Assembly (NCBI GenBank): GCA_009991595.1
Contig: JAACVK010000039.1
Coordinates: forward strand, 1-59,629
Direction of reading: 5' to 3'
DNA length: 59,629 nt
Origin: a bacterium
GTDB taxonomy: Bacteria > Bdellovibrionota > UBA2428
This document shows, piece by piece, positions 15,466 to 24,371 of the stretch (position 1 is the first letter of the stretch; every line of letters starts with the position of its first letter). Below the pieces are notes generated by a model. That model was not told the origin of the DNA, did no database searches, and was given only the letters and a program-made list of their open reading frames with translations. The position numbers and the translations under genes are program-made.

Positions 15466-16836
15466 TCAGGCTTGAGCTTCGGGCTTTGATTTCCCAAGGC
15501 CATAAATTTTAATCTTTTCATAAAATCGAGAGCGGGACATTTTCAAACGCTCTCGAGCTTCTTTTGAAGAAAACTTGGAGAGATACTCTTTTAGTAACTG
15601 CTCCTCAAAGCCCGCAACACTTTCATCAAAACCAATTCCGGCTTGAAACGAAAATGTAGAAGAGCCCTCTTTTTGATTTTCTCCAAAAAGCTCCTCAGAC
15701 TCGCTTCGATCCAAAGCCTCTCTTACTGCGGTATCGTCTAAAATAGGAATACTTGATTTAACAGCCAATTCCCGAACAAAAGAACGCAGCTCTCGCACGT
15801 TTCCAGGCCAATCGTAATAGCTTTCCAAAGCCTCCAAAGCAGACTCTGAAAACCTTTTCGAATTTGACTCTTCAGACAAGAAGGTTTTGGCAAGAAGAGC
15901 TATGTCCCCAGAGCGCACTCGCAAGGGTGGCAATTGAAGCTTTAACGAAGAAAGCCTAAAGTACAAATCCTCTCGGAAAGATCCCCTTGCCGCCATTTCT
16001 CTTAAATTCTGATTTGTGGCAGAAACCACACGACCTTTAAACTCAAGTTCTTGTGTCGACCCCACACGCCGAAATCTTCTGGTTTCTAAAACTCTCAAAA
16101 GCTTGGCTTGATGCTCAAGACTTAAGCTTTGAATTTCGTCTAAGAATAAAATACCATCGGAAGCCTTTTCAAAAAGACCCATCCGACTTTGATGAGCTCC
16201 ACTATATGCACCCTTGAGGGCACCAAAAAATTCTGCTTCAAACAATTCCGCAGGGATAGCCGCTACGTTCACCGCCACAAAAGGTCTCTCAGAAGAAGAA
16301 CACAAGGCTTTTGCGCAAAGTTCTTTTCCAGTCCCGGTCTCGCCTTCAACAAGAACATCCATAGAAGGAGCCGAAAGCACTCTGAGTAACTCTCGCTTAA
16401 ATGACCTCATGATCTCTGACTGTCCAGAGATCACTTCATCCACACGAGACTTCAAACGATTTTCCTCACTTAATCGCTCCAGCATAACGGGGATTTCATC
16501 GGCCAAGTAATCCTTGAGCACAAAGCGCGCTGCACCCTGAGCAATGCAAGCCCTCATAATGGATGGGTCACTAAGCCCTGACTCAACCACGATCTCAGCA
16601 GAAGGATACAAGCGCCTAAGCTCAGATAAGGAGCGAACGGCACTTTCACCACGGGGATCGTTCTTGCTACACAAATCCACAAAGAAGAGGTCTGCATCCT
16701 TTGGTTTTTCATTGCTGGAAAGAAAAGCAGAGAGATCGTTGAAAACACTGATTCGCGCACGCTCTGTATATGTTTGAAATACTTGAACAATCAGAGAATC
16801 ATCTTCAATGAGAACAATGTTTAAAGGCTTTTCCAT
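15466..16836 (-). CDS. NtrC-type response regulator with GAYSGA loop
   Basis: Domains: receiver (VLIEDDS, phosphoacceptor in ADLFFVDLCS, Lys in RFVLKDY), AAA+ core (Walker A GETGTGKE, Walker B ILFLDEIQS) and C-terminal Fis-like helix-turn-helix (ARERLKMSRSRFYEKIKIY). The sigma-54 contact loop reads GAYSGA where GAFTGA is usual; Phe to Tyr is mild, Thr to Ser is rarer. Length 456 is normal. No kinase gene lies next to it. It is probably a transcription activator, although the loop change leaves sigma-54 dependence to be shown. Confidence 0.87.
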   Translation of the reverse strand: MEKPLNIVLIEDDSLIVQVFQTYTERARISVFNDLSAFLSSNEKPKDADLFFVDLCSKNDPRGESAVRSLSELRRLYPSAEIVVESGLSDPSIMRACIAQGAARFVLKDYLADEIPVMLERLSEENRLKSRVDEVISGQSEIMRSFKRELLRVLSAPSMDVLVEGETGTGKELCAKALCSSSERPFVAVNVAAIPAELFEAEFFGALKGAYSGAHQSRMGLFEKASDGILFLDEIQSLSLEHQAKLLRVLETRRFRRVGSTQELEFKGRVVSATNQNLREMAARGSFREDLYFRLSSLKLQLPPLRVRSGDIALLAKTFLSEESNSKRFSESALEALESYYDWPGNVRELRSFVRELAVKSSIPILDDTAVREALDRSESEELFGENQKEGSSTFSFQAGIGFDESVAGFEEQLLKEYLSKFSSKEARERLKMSRSRFYEKIKIYGLGKSKPEAQA

Positions 16837-16972
16837 TCAACGCTCCATGTAAGTGCTTAACTTTTAAGTAAATTTTTCATTTTAGCCCTTCGGGCTTAAC
16901 GAAAGCTTTGCAATAATACCATAGAGTATTAACGCATCGCAACATTAATTGATGCCATAATGCCATTAAGTT

Positions 16973-17716
16973 ATGGAAATTGAAAACCCTACTAAACCCA
17001 ACGAGCTATCTATAGGTGTTTGCGACGCGACTGGCGCTACTTCGAGTATTCTAAGCGAGCGCCTTGCCCAGATGCCTCTAAAAGTCGCCAATCTAAATCC
17101 CGACATGAAAGCCGAAGATGTTCCTAGTCTTACCAAAGACTTGGACATTGTAATTATCGACCTAGATAACGGAGAGTCCGAAGGGTTCAACTTTGCAGAG
17201 CTCATTCGAAACTATCGAATCAACAAACCAGAAATCATCTTCACAAGCTCGAATCCAAAGATTTCCATTGCCGAATGTCATCAAGCTGGAGGCCTAGGGT
17301 TGATGGAAAAGCCATTAAACCTGAGAGACTTTAGAACCCTAACCGATCAAAGCATCAATAGAAGAGAAGCCCTCCGCTTTGACGTCGATTCTTATCCCGG
17401 AGTGATCAAAGCCTCCAACAACACTAAATTGCACTCCAACGTAAAGAACATTGGGCGCGGAGGATTCTTTTTTGAGTTTCCACTTGAGGCCAATGCTCCG
17501 GAAGTTGGAGAGTTGCTAGAGTTCTCTATCCACATTGAAGCTTTTCCAAATTTTCACCTACAAGGCAAAGGCATTGTTCGTTGGATCAAAGGAGGCCCAA
17601 AACCAGGAGCTGGAATTGAATTTATTGAAATTCCAGACGAGGACAACAAACTGATAAACGCCTTTGTCGAATTGTTTAAAGTTAAAGCTTTCGTCCCTTC
17701 AGCAGAAGAAGCCTAA
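16973..17716 (+). CDS. Receiver-like plus PilZ (c-di-GMP-binding) protein
   Basis: The N-terminal 125 residues resemble a receiver: IVIIDLDNG at the phosphoacceptor position, IIFTSSNP, and LMEKPLN with the conserved Lys-Pro. The second half is a PilZ domain with RREALRFDV (RxxxR) and NIGRGGFFFEF (N/D-x-S-x-x-G-like, Ser replaced by Gly), the two c-di-GMP contact motifs. Probably links a phosphorylation or regulatory input to c-di-GMP-controlled motility or surface behaviour. Stands alone between convergent genes. Confidence 0.8.
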   Translation: MEIENPTKPNELSIGVCDATGATSSILSERLAQMPLKVANLNPDMKAEDVPSLTKDLDIVIIDLDNGESEGFNFAELIRNYRINKPEIIFTSSNPKISIAECHQAGGLGLMEKPLNLRDFRTLTDQSINRREALRFDVDSYPGVIKASNNTKLHSNVKNIGRGGFFFEFPLEANAPEVGELLEFSIHIEAFPNFHLQGKGIVRWIKGGPKPGAGIEFIEIPDEDNKLINAFVELFKVKAFVPSAEEA

Positions 17717-17735
17717 AGCTTGGGGAGGCACCCCC

Positions 17736-19607
17736 TTATTCGACAGTCACTGATTTCGCTAAATTTCGAGGCTTATCGATGTCGCAGCCAAGATGTTTGG
17801 CTAATCCATAAGAAATGAATTGAGCTGGAATGACATAAGCCATGGGAGCCACGCTCCAATGCAGACTTTTCAGTCCAATGTATTCGTCACTAATTTTTTT
17901 AAAGGCTGAATTATCGTCAGAACCAATGCCAATGATCTTGCCATTACGAGCGCGCACTTCTTCTAAATTAGACAAGGTCTTTGCCAGAACATCATCGTCA
18001 GGACCAAAGACCACTGCCGCTAACTTTTCATCCACCATTGCAATAGGCCCATGTTTAAGTTCTCCAGCCGCATAACCTTCAGCGTGACGATAAGTAATTT
18101 CCTTGAGTTTGAGGGCCCCCTCTAAAGCGATAGGATACATCATGCCTCTGCCGATGAATAAAATTGTTTTAAGTGGAGAGAGACCTGCTCCCATCTCCAT
18201 AAACTCATCAGAGAAACTTAAAACTCTCTCTAGATCTTGCGGCAAACGCGCGAGAGCTTGGGCCACCCCCTTGCGACGAGCAGAATCGACGCCCTTCAGG
18301 CGACCAATGTCTGCGGCAAGCGCGCAAAGAATAGTGAGCTGGTTTGTAAAAGCTTTTGTAGAAGCTACACCAATCTCTGGCCCCGCTTTTGTGGGATAAG
18401 ACAATTGAGACTCTCTGGCTATAGTGCTTCCGGGAACATTACAAATGGAGAAGGTGTCTAAACCCAGCTCACGTGCCATTCGAAGAGCCGCTAAAGTGTC
18501 CGCAGTTTCACCAGACTGGGAAATAACTCCAATCAAATGTCCCTGATCAATGACTGGATCTCGGTAACGAAACTCACTAGCTAGCTCTACATCCACTGGA
18601 ACTCGAGCCATCTTTTCAAAGTAATATTTTCCAATCATGGCTGCGTGGTAAGCAGTGCCGCAAGCCACTAAAGTCACCCGCTTACTTTTGCTCCAAATTT
18701 CTTGGTGTGCAATTGGGTTGTCCCAAAGAAAGGGAGAATCTTCATCTTGGGGCAAGCGTCCGCTTAAAGTTTCTGCCACTGTCAGGGGCTGCTCGAACAT
18801 CTCTTTGAGCATAAAATGCTCGTATCCATCTTTTTCTACTTTTTCAGCAGCCCACTCTATTCGCTCCGACGACACGTCTTCCAAGCTTAAATCTGAAGCT
18901 TTAAAAAACTCTAAACTATCGGGATGAGCCACTAAGATTTGTCCTGGCTTTAAAAAAAACAAATCCCGGCCATACTCCAACAAAGCTTGAAGATCACTCG
19001 CTACAAACACACCTTCAGCTTTGCAAGCCACGACAGGGGCCCCCATATGCAAAGCAAAAAGAGAGCCGGGACATTCTTTAACCATGAATAAAACTGAATA
19101 ATGGCCAAGTGCTTGAGCACCTGAAACTTGCAGAGCTTTTAGAACCAGCTGACGAGGACTTTCCCCTTTATTCGACTTTAGTAACCTAGAGAACTCATAG
19201 TTAAGCAACTGAGCAAACACTTCCGTATCGGTTTGAGATTGAAAACTAATACCTTCCGCAATCAAACGGTCTTTAATTTCGGCGTGATTTTCTATAATTC
19301 CGTTATGAACCAATGAGACACTGCCCGCGCAATGGGGATGTGCATTGATTTCTGTCGGAGCTCCGTGAGTTGCCCAGCGCGTATGTGCAATTCCTTGATG
19401 AGCAAGTAAATGATCTTTGAGTTTAGACTCCAGATTAGTCACGCGCCCTTCGGCTCGACGAACCCAAAAGTCTAAGCCTGACTTAGGCAGTTTTCCAAGC
19501 AAAGCAATGCCCGCAGAATCGTATCCTCGATACTCCATACGCTTTAGGCCATTCACCAAAACAGGCACGGCATCGCCGCTTCCACTATATCCAATAATTC
19601 CGCACAT
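17736..19607 (-). CDS. glmS: Glutamine--fructose-6-phosphate aminotransferase
   Basis: Makes glucosamine-6-phosphate from fructose-6-phosphate and glutamine. MCGIIGYSG gives the N-terminal catalytic Cys of the glutaminase domain; two SIS domains follow (SQSGETADTLAAL, then FIGRGMMYPIALEGALKLKE) and the C-terminal AKSVTVE is characteristic. 623 residues, usual length about 609. It is 6 bases downstream of glmU on the same strand, forming a UDP-GlcNAc supply unit. No glmS ribozyme is evident upstream, since the preceding bases are glmU coding sequence. Confidence 0.97.
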   Translation of the reverse strand: MCGIIGYSGSGDAVPVLVNGLKRMEYRGYDSAGIALLGKLPKSGLDFWVRRAEGRVTNLESKLKDHLLAHQGIAHTRWATHGAPTEINAHPHCAGSVSLVHNGIIENHAEIKDRLIAEGISFQSQTDTEVFAQLLNYEFSRLLKSNKGESPRQLVLKALQVSGAQALGHYSVLFMVKECPGSLFALHMGAPVVACKAEGVFVASDLQALLEYGRDLFFLKPGQILVAHPDSLEFFKASDLSLEDVSSERIEWAAEKVEKDGYEHFMLKEMFEQPLTVAETLSGRLPQDEDSPFLWDNPIAHQEIWSKSKRVTLVACGTAYHAAMIGKYYFEKMARVPVDVELASEFRYRDPVIDQGHLIGVISQSGETADTLAALRMARELGLDTFSICNVPGSTIARESQLSYPTKAGPEIGVASTKAFTNQLTILCALAADIGRLKGVDSARRKGVAQALARLPQDLERVLSFSDEFMEMGAGLSPLKTILFIGRGMMYPIALEGALKLKEITYRHAEGYAAGELKHGPIAMVDEKLAAVVFGPDDDVLAKTLSNLEEVRARNGKIIGIGSDDNSAFKKISDEYIGLKSLHWSVAPMAYVIPAQFISYGLAKHLGCDIDKPRNLAKSVTVE

Positions 19608-19613
19608 AAACTT

Positions 19614-21011
19614 CTATTTCTTCTTAGCGCTTTTCTTCAGTCCCGCAAGCCGGGCCGCATAACCTTGCTTAATTGCCAGTTCGGCTCGGGTCAAAGCTAA
19701 AGCTCCCTCAGGAATATCCTTGGTGATCGTAGAACCCGAAGCGATGTAGGCACCCTTTCCAATTCGGATCGGAGCGATCAACTGAGAATCACTTCCAATA
19801 AAAGCGCCTTCCTCAATGTAGGTATGATGCTTTTGAAAGCCATCATAATTACAAGTAATTGTCCCACAGCCAATGTTCACATCCTTGCCAATCGTGGCAT
19901 CACCCAAATAACTCAAATGGGAAGCCTTCACTCCTTGAGCCAGGTGAGACTTCTTAATCTCAACAAAGTTTCCGACCTTACAATTATCTTCGACCACGGT
20001 TTCGGGTCTCAAATGAGCCATAGGCCCCATTCTGCAATCGGAACCAATCTTAGAGGCACGAATCACACAGCCATGATCAATCACAGTGTTAGGACCAATA
20101 AAAGAGTCTTCGATAAGAGAAGACCCTTCAATGCGCACGCCTTCAGACAATGTGGTTTTTCCTTTTAACTGAGCACCTAGCCCTAAATAGGCAGCTCCTT
20201 CAAACTTTACTGAAGCTTCAATGTAGACAGACTCTAAACACTCTATTTCAACACCATGTTCTTCACAAAGTGTCTTAAAGAGTCGCTTCTGCGAAATCTT
20301 CCGAGCTTGAGCCAGCTCAAAGGTCGTGTTTACTCCCATTAAATCTTCGACACTCTTACAAACAACGGCACCCGACCTGGAGCCATGGGCTGCACCAAGT
20401 AGATCGGTTAGATAAAATTCATTCTTCTTGTTGTTCGATAAAAGCTTATCCAAGCCCTCGCACAAAAACTTCCCTTGAAAAAAGTATACGCCGGCATTTA
20501 CTTCCTTAATCAAGCGCTCCTGATCACTCGCATCCACCTCTTCACGAATACAATCAAAGGCTCCCAAGGTGTTTCGAATAATTCGCCCAAGTCCAAATGG
20601 ATTTTGAGATTCATAACTTAAGCAGGCTGACTGGACCGTGTTCTTTTTGGCCTCATCTACAAAGGCCTTCAAAGTGTCTGCCTTAATCAAAGGAAGGTCT
20701 CCGTTAAAAACCACAACATCATTGCTCTTCACTAAGTCTGGAAAAGCGCTTACCGCAGATCGAACTGCATCACCCGTTCCTATCATTTTTTCTTGGCGAC
20801 AGAACTTCACCTTGTCACCCGCATAGGCTTTCAAAGTTTCTTGAACTAACTCGGCCTGGTGTCCAACAACGGCCACAACCTCATCGCAAGTTTCTAGCAA
20901 AACCCTCAAAGGCCCTAGAGCCATGGGCTCGCCATTAATTTCAAACAAGACCTTAGGTTTTGAGGATTTCATCCGAGATCCTGAACCAGCCACTAGGAGA
21001 ATGCCAAGCAT
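19614..21011 (-). CDS. glmU: Bifunctional GlcNAc-1-P uridylyltransferase / glucosamine-1-P acetyltransferase
   Basis: 465 residues from ATG 21011, matching the usual 450-460; a longer frame reaches 21218 but those residues lie antisense to the divergent phosphatase gene. N-terminal nucleotidyltransferase: LVAGSGSRMKSSKPKVL (Ser at the usual Thr of GxGTRM). C-terminal half is a left-handed beta helix with hexapeptide repeats and the acetyl-CoA site (HLSYLGDATIG, GCGTITCNYDG). Produces UDP-GlcNAc for peptidoglycan and LPS. Coupled to glmS. Confidence 0.95.
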   Translation of the reverse strand: MLGILLVAGSGSRMKSSKPKVLFEINGEPMALGPLRVLLETCDEVVAVVGHQAELVQETLKAYAGDKVKFCRQEKMIGTGDAVRSAVSAFPDLVKSNDVVVFNGDLPLIKADTLKAFVDEAKKNTVQSACLSYESQNPFGLGRIIRNTLGAFDCIREEVDASDQERLIKEVNAGVYFFQGKFLCEGLDKLLSNNKKNEFYLTDLLGAAHGSRSGAVVCKSVEDLMGVNTTFELAQARKISQKRLFKTLCEEHGVEIECLESVYIEASVKFEGAAYLGLGAQLKGKTTLSEGVRIEGSSLIEDSFIGPNTVIDHGCVIRASKIGSDCRMGPMAHLRPETVVEDNCKVGNFVEIKKSHLAQGVKASHLSYLGDATIGKDVNIGCGTITCNYDGFQKHHTYIEEGAFIGSDSQLIAPIRIGKGAYIASGSTITKDIPEGALALTRAELAIKQGYAARLAGLKKSAKKK

Positions 21012-21030
21012 AGATGATAAGTTAGGCCTT

Positions 21031-21945
21031 ATGAGAGCTGTCGTCGACATCGGAAGCAACACGATTAAAGTCTTAGTTGGCCAGATGCGTCGATCACAAC
21101 TCATTGAAATTGGATCAAAATCCATCGTTGCCCGTCTAGCAAAAGGACTCAAGAGAGGCTCCCCCCTACCGCCCGACGCCTTAGTTAGGGCCGAAGCTGC
21201 TTTTGTAGAAATTTCCAATTTTCTAAAAGCCTACAAAGAAATCAAAAGCATCGACGTGCTTGCTACTGCGTCTCTTCGAAAGGCGTCTAACCCAGAAGCC
21301 GTCGCCTTACTTGTTGAAAAGTATTTTAAAACTCCTCTGACGGTTATATCGGGAGAAGAGGAAGCCAGACTCAGCGCCATCGGCGCTAAAGCCGCTCTTT
21401 CTATTATTAATGAAAGCTCTGATAAGGCCGTATTTTTTGATCTCGGAGGAGCCTCTACAGAAATCAGCATTGAAGGAGAGAAGAAGTGGGCACACTCTTT
21501 CGAAATTGGCGCTGTTTCCTCTCATGACCTTTTAAACTTTCCGAGCGATCAAATTGACGATCCTCTCTGGGAATCGCGCAAAGAAAAACTTGATGTTTTT
21601 TTTCAAAACACGCCACTGCCAGAAGCCATAAAAAATGCCGAGAATAAAACAACGGCTGTTGCAGCTGGAGGAACTCTTCTTCAAATGGCAAGTGCGATGA
21701 AATGCACCATGCCTCATCCTGGAATTTTTCTTTCCAAGCTAGAAGATCTAACAACCTTTTTAGAGAAAGTTAGACGAAGTTCGGAAGAAGATAGAATTAA
21801 TCAACTTCACATCGAAAAAGGAAGAGCCGACATATTCCCAGCAGGCGTTTGTGTTTTTGAATACCTCTGCCAAAAACTAGAACTCAACGACCTGGTCATC
21901 TCGTCAATGGGAATTCGGCATGGGTTTTTAATCGATCAAGACTGA
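21031..21945 (+). CDS. Ppx/GppA family phosphatase
   Basis: Hydrolyses polyphosphate or pppGpp; which of these cannot be read from sequence. The N-terminal ASKHA fold motifs are visible: VVDIGSNTIKVLVG (phosphate 1), SGEEEARLSAIGAKAAL, and VFFDLGGASTEIS (phosphate 2). About 304 residues, so only the catalytic domain and no HD domain, as in the short family members. ATG 21031 is preferred because it starts directly at the fold; 21001 is possible. Divergent from glmU with 19 bases between starts, and its end overlaps the convergent tsaC gene. Confidence 0.88.
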   Translation: MRAVVDIGSNTIKVLVGQMRRSQLIEIGSKSIVARLAKGLKRGSPLPPDALVRAEAAFVEISNFLKAYKEIKSIDVLATASLRKASNPEAVALLVEKYFKTPLTVISGEEEARLSAIGAKAALSIINESSDKAVFFDLGGASTEISIEGEKKWAHSFEIGAVSSHDLLNFPSDQIDDPLWESRKEKLDVFFQNTPLPEAIKNAENKTTAVAAGGTLLQMASAMKCTMPHPGIFLSKLEDLTTFLEKVRRSSEEDRINQLHIEKGRADIFPAGVCVFEYLCQKLELNDLVISSMGIRHGFLIDQD

Positions 21946-22937
21946 TTGGCGGCACGACGCAAACGATCATTGATAGCAGCACCTAAGCCCTGATCGCTGG
22001 TTTCACAAACTGCAATGCTTTTGTAGACCCGACTTTCGTCAAGCTTTCTTAAAATGCGAAACAAAGCAGAAGCCGCCTCTAGATCTGAATTTCTCTCTGA
22101 AAGAACAAACTCGGCCCTGAAGGAGTCTCCCGACAACCACTTAGCATCCTTAGCTAAAACTCTAATTAGGGCCATTTCACTTAAATCTGATTTACTTAGG
22201 GCTTTGAAATCTTTCTCATTTGAGAGAAGCAACATTCGTTTAGCTGGCGAATAGTGTCGAGCATGTGATCCGGGCACTTCCTTGGAAGCCTCTTTAAAGA
22301 CCTTCACCCCTTCAGGAAGTTTTTCTTTTAATTGCTCAATGCTCACAGCCCCTGGCCTCAAAACACTTATTTTCTTCTCTGAGTCGACACGAACAATTGT
22401 GCTCTCCAAACCTCTTGCTGATTCACCACCATCTACGACTGCCTCCAGGCCAAAAGCACCCAGCTCTTTAAGAACTGATAAACAATCCGTAGGAGAAATA
22501 CCTGTAAAGCGATTTGCGCTAGGAGCAACCAAGGGAGCGTCCCAACGACTTAAAACATTTCGAAAAACGCTATGCTCTGGACAACGCAAAACCACAGAGT
22601 CGCTTCCACCTGTGACTAAATCAGAAACTAGCTCGGATTTTTTAAACAGAATTGACAACGGGCCTGGCCAAAAATATTTAACCAATCGTAGAGCCAAGTC
22701 ATCTTGAACAGCAATCAACGGTTTGGCCATTTCCCAATTTAAGACATGAACGATTAAAGGGTGAAACTTTGGGCGACCTTTGAGGGCAAAAACTTTGGCC
22801 ACGGCTCTTTCATCCAACAACGGAGCTGCCAACCCATAAACTGTTTCCGTAGGCAACGCCACTGGATTAGAGCTTCGAAAGATTTTAGAAACTCGGTCTA
22901 ATTGCTCTGGGTATTCAGGATCTAAAAGCAAGGCCAC
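21936..22937 (-). CDS. tsaC: Threonylcarbamoyl-AMP synthase, long Sua5 type
   Basis: First enzyme of t6A37 tRNA modification. The N-terminal YrdC domain shows PTETVYGLAAPLLDERAV, KGRPKFHPLIVHV and the SARGLESTIV loop; a linker with PGSHARHYSP leads into a Sua5 C-terminal domain (about residues 215-333). 333 residues fits the Sua5 subfamily. Last gene of a minus-strand run starting at xseB, 3 bases after the cNMP-binding gene. Confidence 0.92.
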   Translation of the reverse strand: MALLLDPEYPEQLDRVSKIFRSSNPVALPTETVYGLAAPLLDERAVAKVFALKGRPKFHPLIVHVLNWEMAKPLIAVQDDLALRLVKYFWPGPLSILFKKSELVSDLVTGGSDSVVLRCPEHSVFRNVLSRWDAPLVAPSANRFTGISPTDCLSVLKELGAFGLEAVVDGGESARGLESTIVRVDSEKKISVLRPGAVSIEQLKEKLPEGVKVFKEASKEVPGSHARHYSPAKRMLLLSNEKDFKALSKSDLSEMALIRVLAKDAKWLSGDSFRAEFVLSERNSDLEAASALFRILRKLDESRVYKSIAVCETSDQGLGAAINDRLRRAANQS

Positions 22938-22940
22938 TTC

Positions 22941-23408
22941 TTAAACGTGTCGCAATCTCAAAGACTTTAAACTAGCCAAATCTTGAGTCGTTTTTCGAAT
23001 CCTTGTAGACAGAGACTCAGCCAAAGCCTTGTAAAGCTTTGCGCCTAAGTGAACATGCTCTTCAATTAGTTTTTCTAAATCAGCATAATTGAGCTCCAAA
23101 ACAACAGAAGACTCTGAAGCCGTCGCACTGGCCGACCGCGGGCCCGGATTGCTCGTGCTCAACATTCCCATTTCTCCAAAACAGCTGCCCTTGCTAAACT
23201 GAGCCACCATTTGATCATCATCGCCCGAGGCTTTCTCAATCTTAATGCTGCCAGACTGGACCACATACAAAGAAGTTGAAGAAGCACCTTCTGAGAAAAG
23301 CATCTGACCAACACTAAGGCTTTTTTCCCTACAAAGAGCAGCAACTTGCTTAACCTCTTGCGCGGACCAACCTGAAAACAAAAAACATTCACTTAAAACA
23401 GTATTCAT
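22941..23408 (-). CDS. Cyclic nucleotide-binding domain protein
   Basis: A 155-residue protein made of one cNMP-binding beta-barrel: GQMLFSEGASSTSLYVVQSGSIKI and the phosphate-binding cassette FGEMGMLSTSNPGPRSASATA, which has the FGE.....P.R.A layout. No helix-turn-helix follows, so it is a ligand sensor acting on other proteins rather than a Crp-type regulator. Sits between the patatin-like lipoprotein and tsaC in one transcription unit. Confidence 0.85.
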   Translation of the reverse strand: MNTVLSECFLFSGWSAQEVKQVAALCREKSLSVGQMLFSEGASSTSLYVVQSGSIKIEKASGDDDQMVAQFSKGSCFGEMGMLSTSNPGPRSASATASESSVVLELNYADLEKLIEEHVHLGAKLYKALAESLSTRIRKTTQDLASLKSLRLRHV

Positions 23409-23420
23409 ATACTTAATATC

Positions 23421-24371
23421 TCACAGTCCGAGAAAATCTTTAATCTCAGGAGCGTGAAGAAAAGACTTAGCGTCGCGCCGCCCCTCAAGAAGCCAGCGCC
23501 TTCTCAAGCGAAAGTCCTTAAGCTGCTGCGCGCTAATATTGAGTTCGCTCGCAAGAGGGAAACGAATCCAGCGAACCCCTCCCTTAGTCACTCCTTTGAC
23601 GATTCCGCTCTCGGACCCCCACAAACGGTGGTTCGCAGAGGTTTCTAAAATCAACCAAACGGTTTCATCTTTTTCAGTCCTAAAACCCTCACTAAGAGAT
23701 TCAAGAAAAGCTTCGCCATGAGATCGCAAGCGAGCTCCGGACTCATATTGCGGGTGTTCAGGAAAGTTACCAAACTCTAGAAGAGACAAATTAAATTCTT
23801 CATATAGCCTCTCTTCTAAATTCAAATCTCTGGCCAAATCCAAAGATCGAGAGCTCTTATCATAAAGTGGGCATTCCACCGGAATCTTATACAAACTCTC
23901 CTTTTGAGAGGATTGCAGCTTTTTAAAGTATTTTAAAAAATTCTCCTTACGCCCCTCACCACTCAAACGGTCTAAAAATGAGGGATTTAATCCATCCCAG
24001 GAATCAAACTTCATGGCCTGCCATTCGGCATAATTTCCCTTATTACGAAGGGCCCAAGACATAGCTATCCAGCATCCCATTCCGGTTCCCGCCACCTTTG
24101 AGAGGGAGTAGCCCATGGACTCCATTTGTTGCATAAAACCAAGACCAGAGAAACTATCAACTGCGACTCCGCGAACCCACACGGCCCAATTTTTGACCGG
24201 CCTTAGTTCCCTAGAACTATCTTCCATAGGAACATCAATCGTCGGGATTTCTTCAGACTCTTCAACAACAATGTCTGGCTTGTTTGACTTGTCAGACTTG
24301 CGCAAGCTTCCACTGCTACAAGAATACAAAAAAAGCAGAAGAAAATTTAAAAAATATGCTTTTCTACCCAT
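23421..24371 (-). CDS. Patatin-like lipoprotein lacking the catalytic serine
   Basis: A 316-residue protein. Lipoprotein signal MGRKAYFLNFLLLFLYSC (lipobox about LYSC). Residues about 65-115 follow the patatin fold: VWVRGVAVDSFSGLGFMQQMESMGYS corresponds to the oxyanion region and first helix, and VAGTGMGCWIAMSWAL to the nucleophile elbow, where G-x-S-x-G reads GTGMG, so the Ser is missing. No clear Asp-Gly partner is seen either. Probably a non-catalytic structural or regulatory descendant. Overlaps tlyA by 25 bases. Confidence 0.6.
   Translation of the reverse strand: MGRKAYFLNFLLLFLYSCSSGSLRKSDKSNKPDIVVEESEEIPTIDVPMEDSSRELRPVKNWAVWVRGVAVDSFSGLGFMQQMESMGYSLSKVAGTGMGCWIAMSWALRNKGNYAEWQAMKFDSWDGLNPSFLDRLSGEGRKENFLKYFKKLQSSQKESLYKIPVECPLYDKSSRSLDLARDLNLEERLYEEFNLSLLEFGNFPEHPQYESGARLRSHGEAFLESLSEGFRTEKDETVWLILETSANHRLWGSESGIVKGVTKGGVRWIRFPLASELNISAQQLKDFRLRRRWLLEGRRDAKSFLHAPEIKDFLGL

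Noticed and set aside
21012-21218. Extended glmU reading frame to 21218
   Set aside because: The residues before MLGILLVAGSG do not belong to GlmU and lie antisense to the divergent Ppx/GppA gene.
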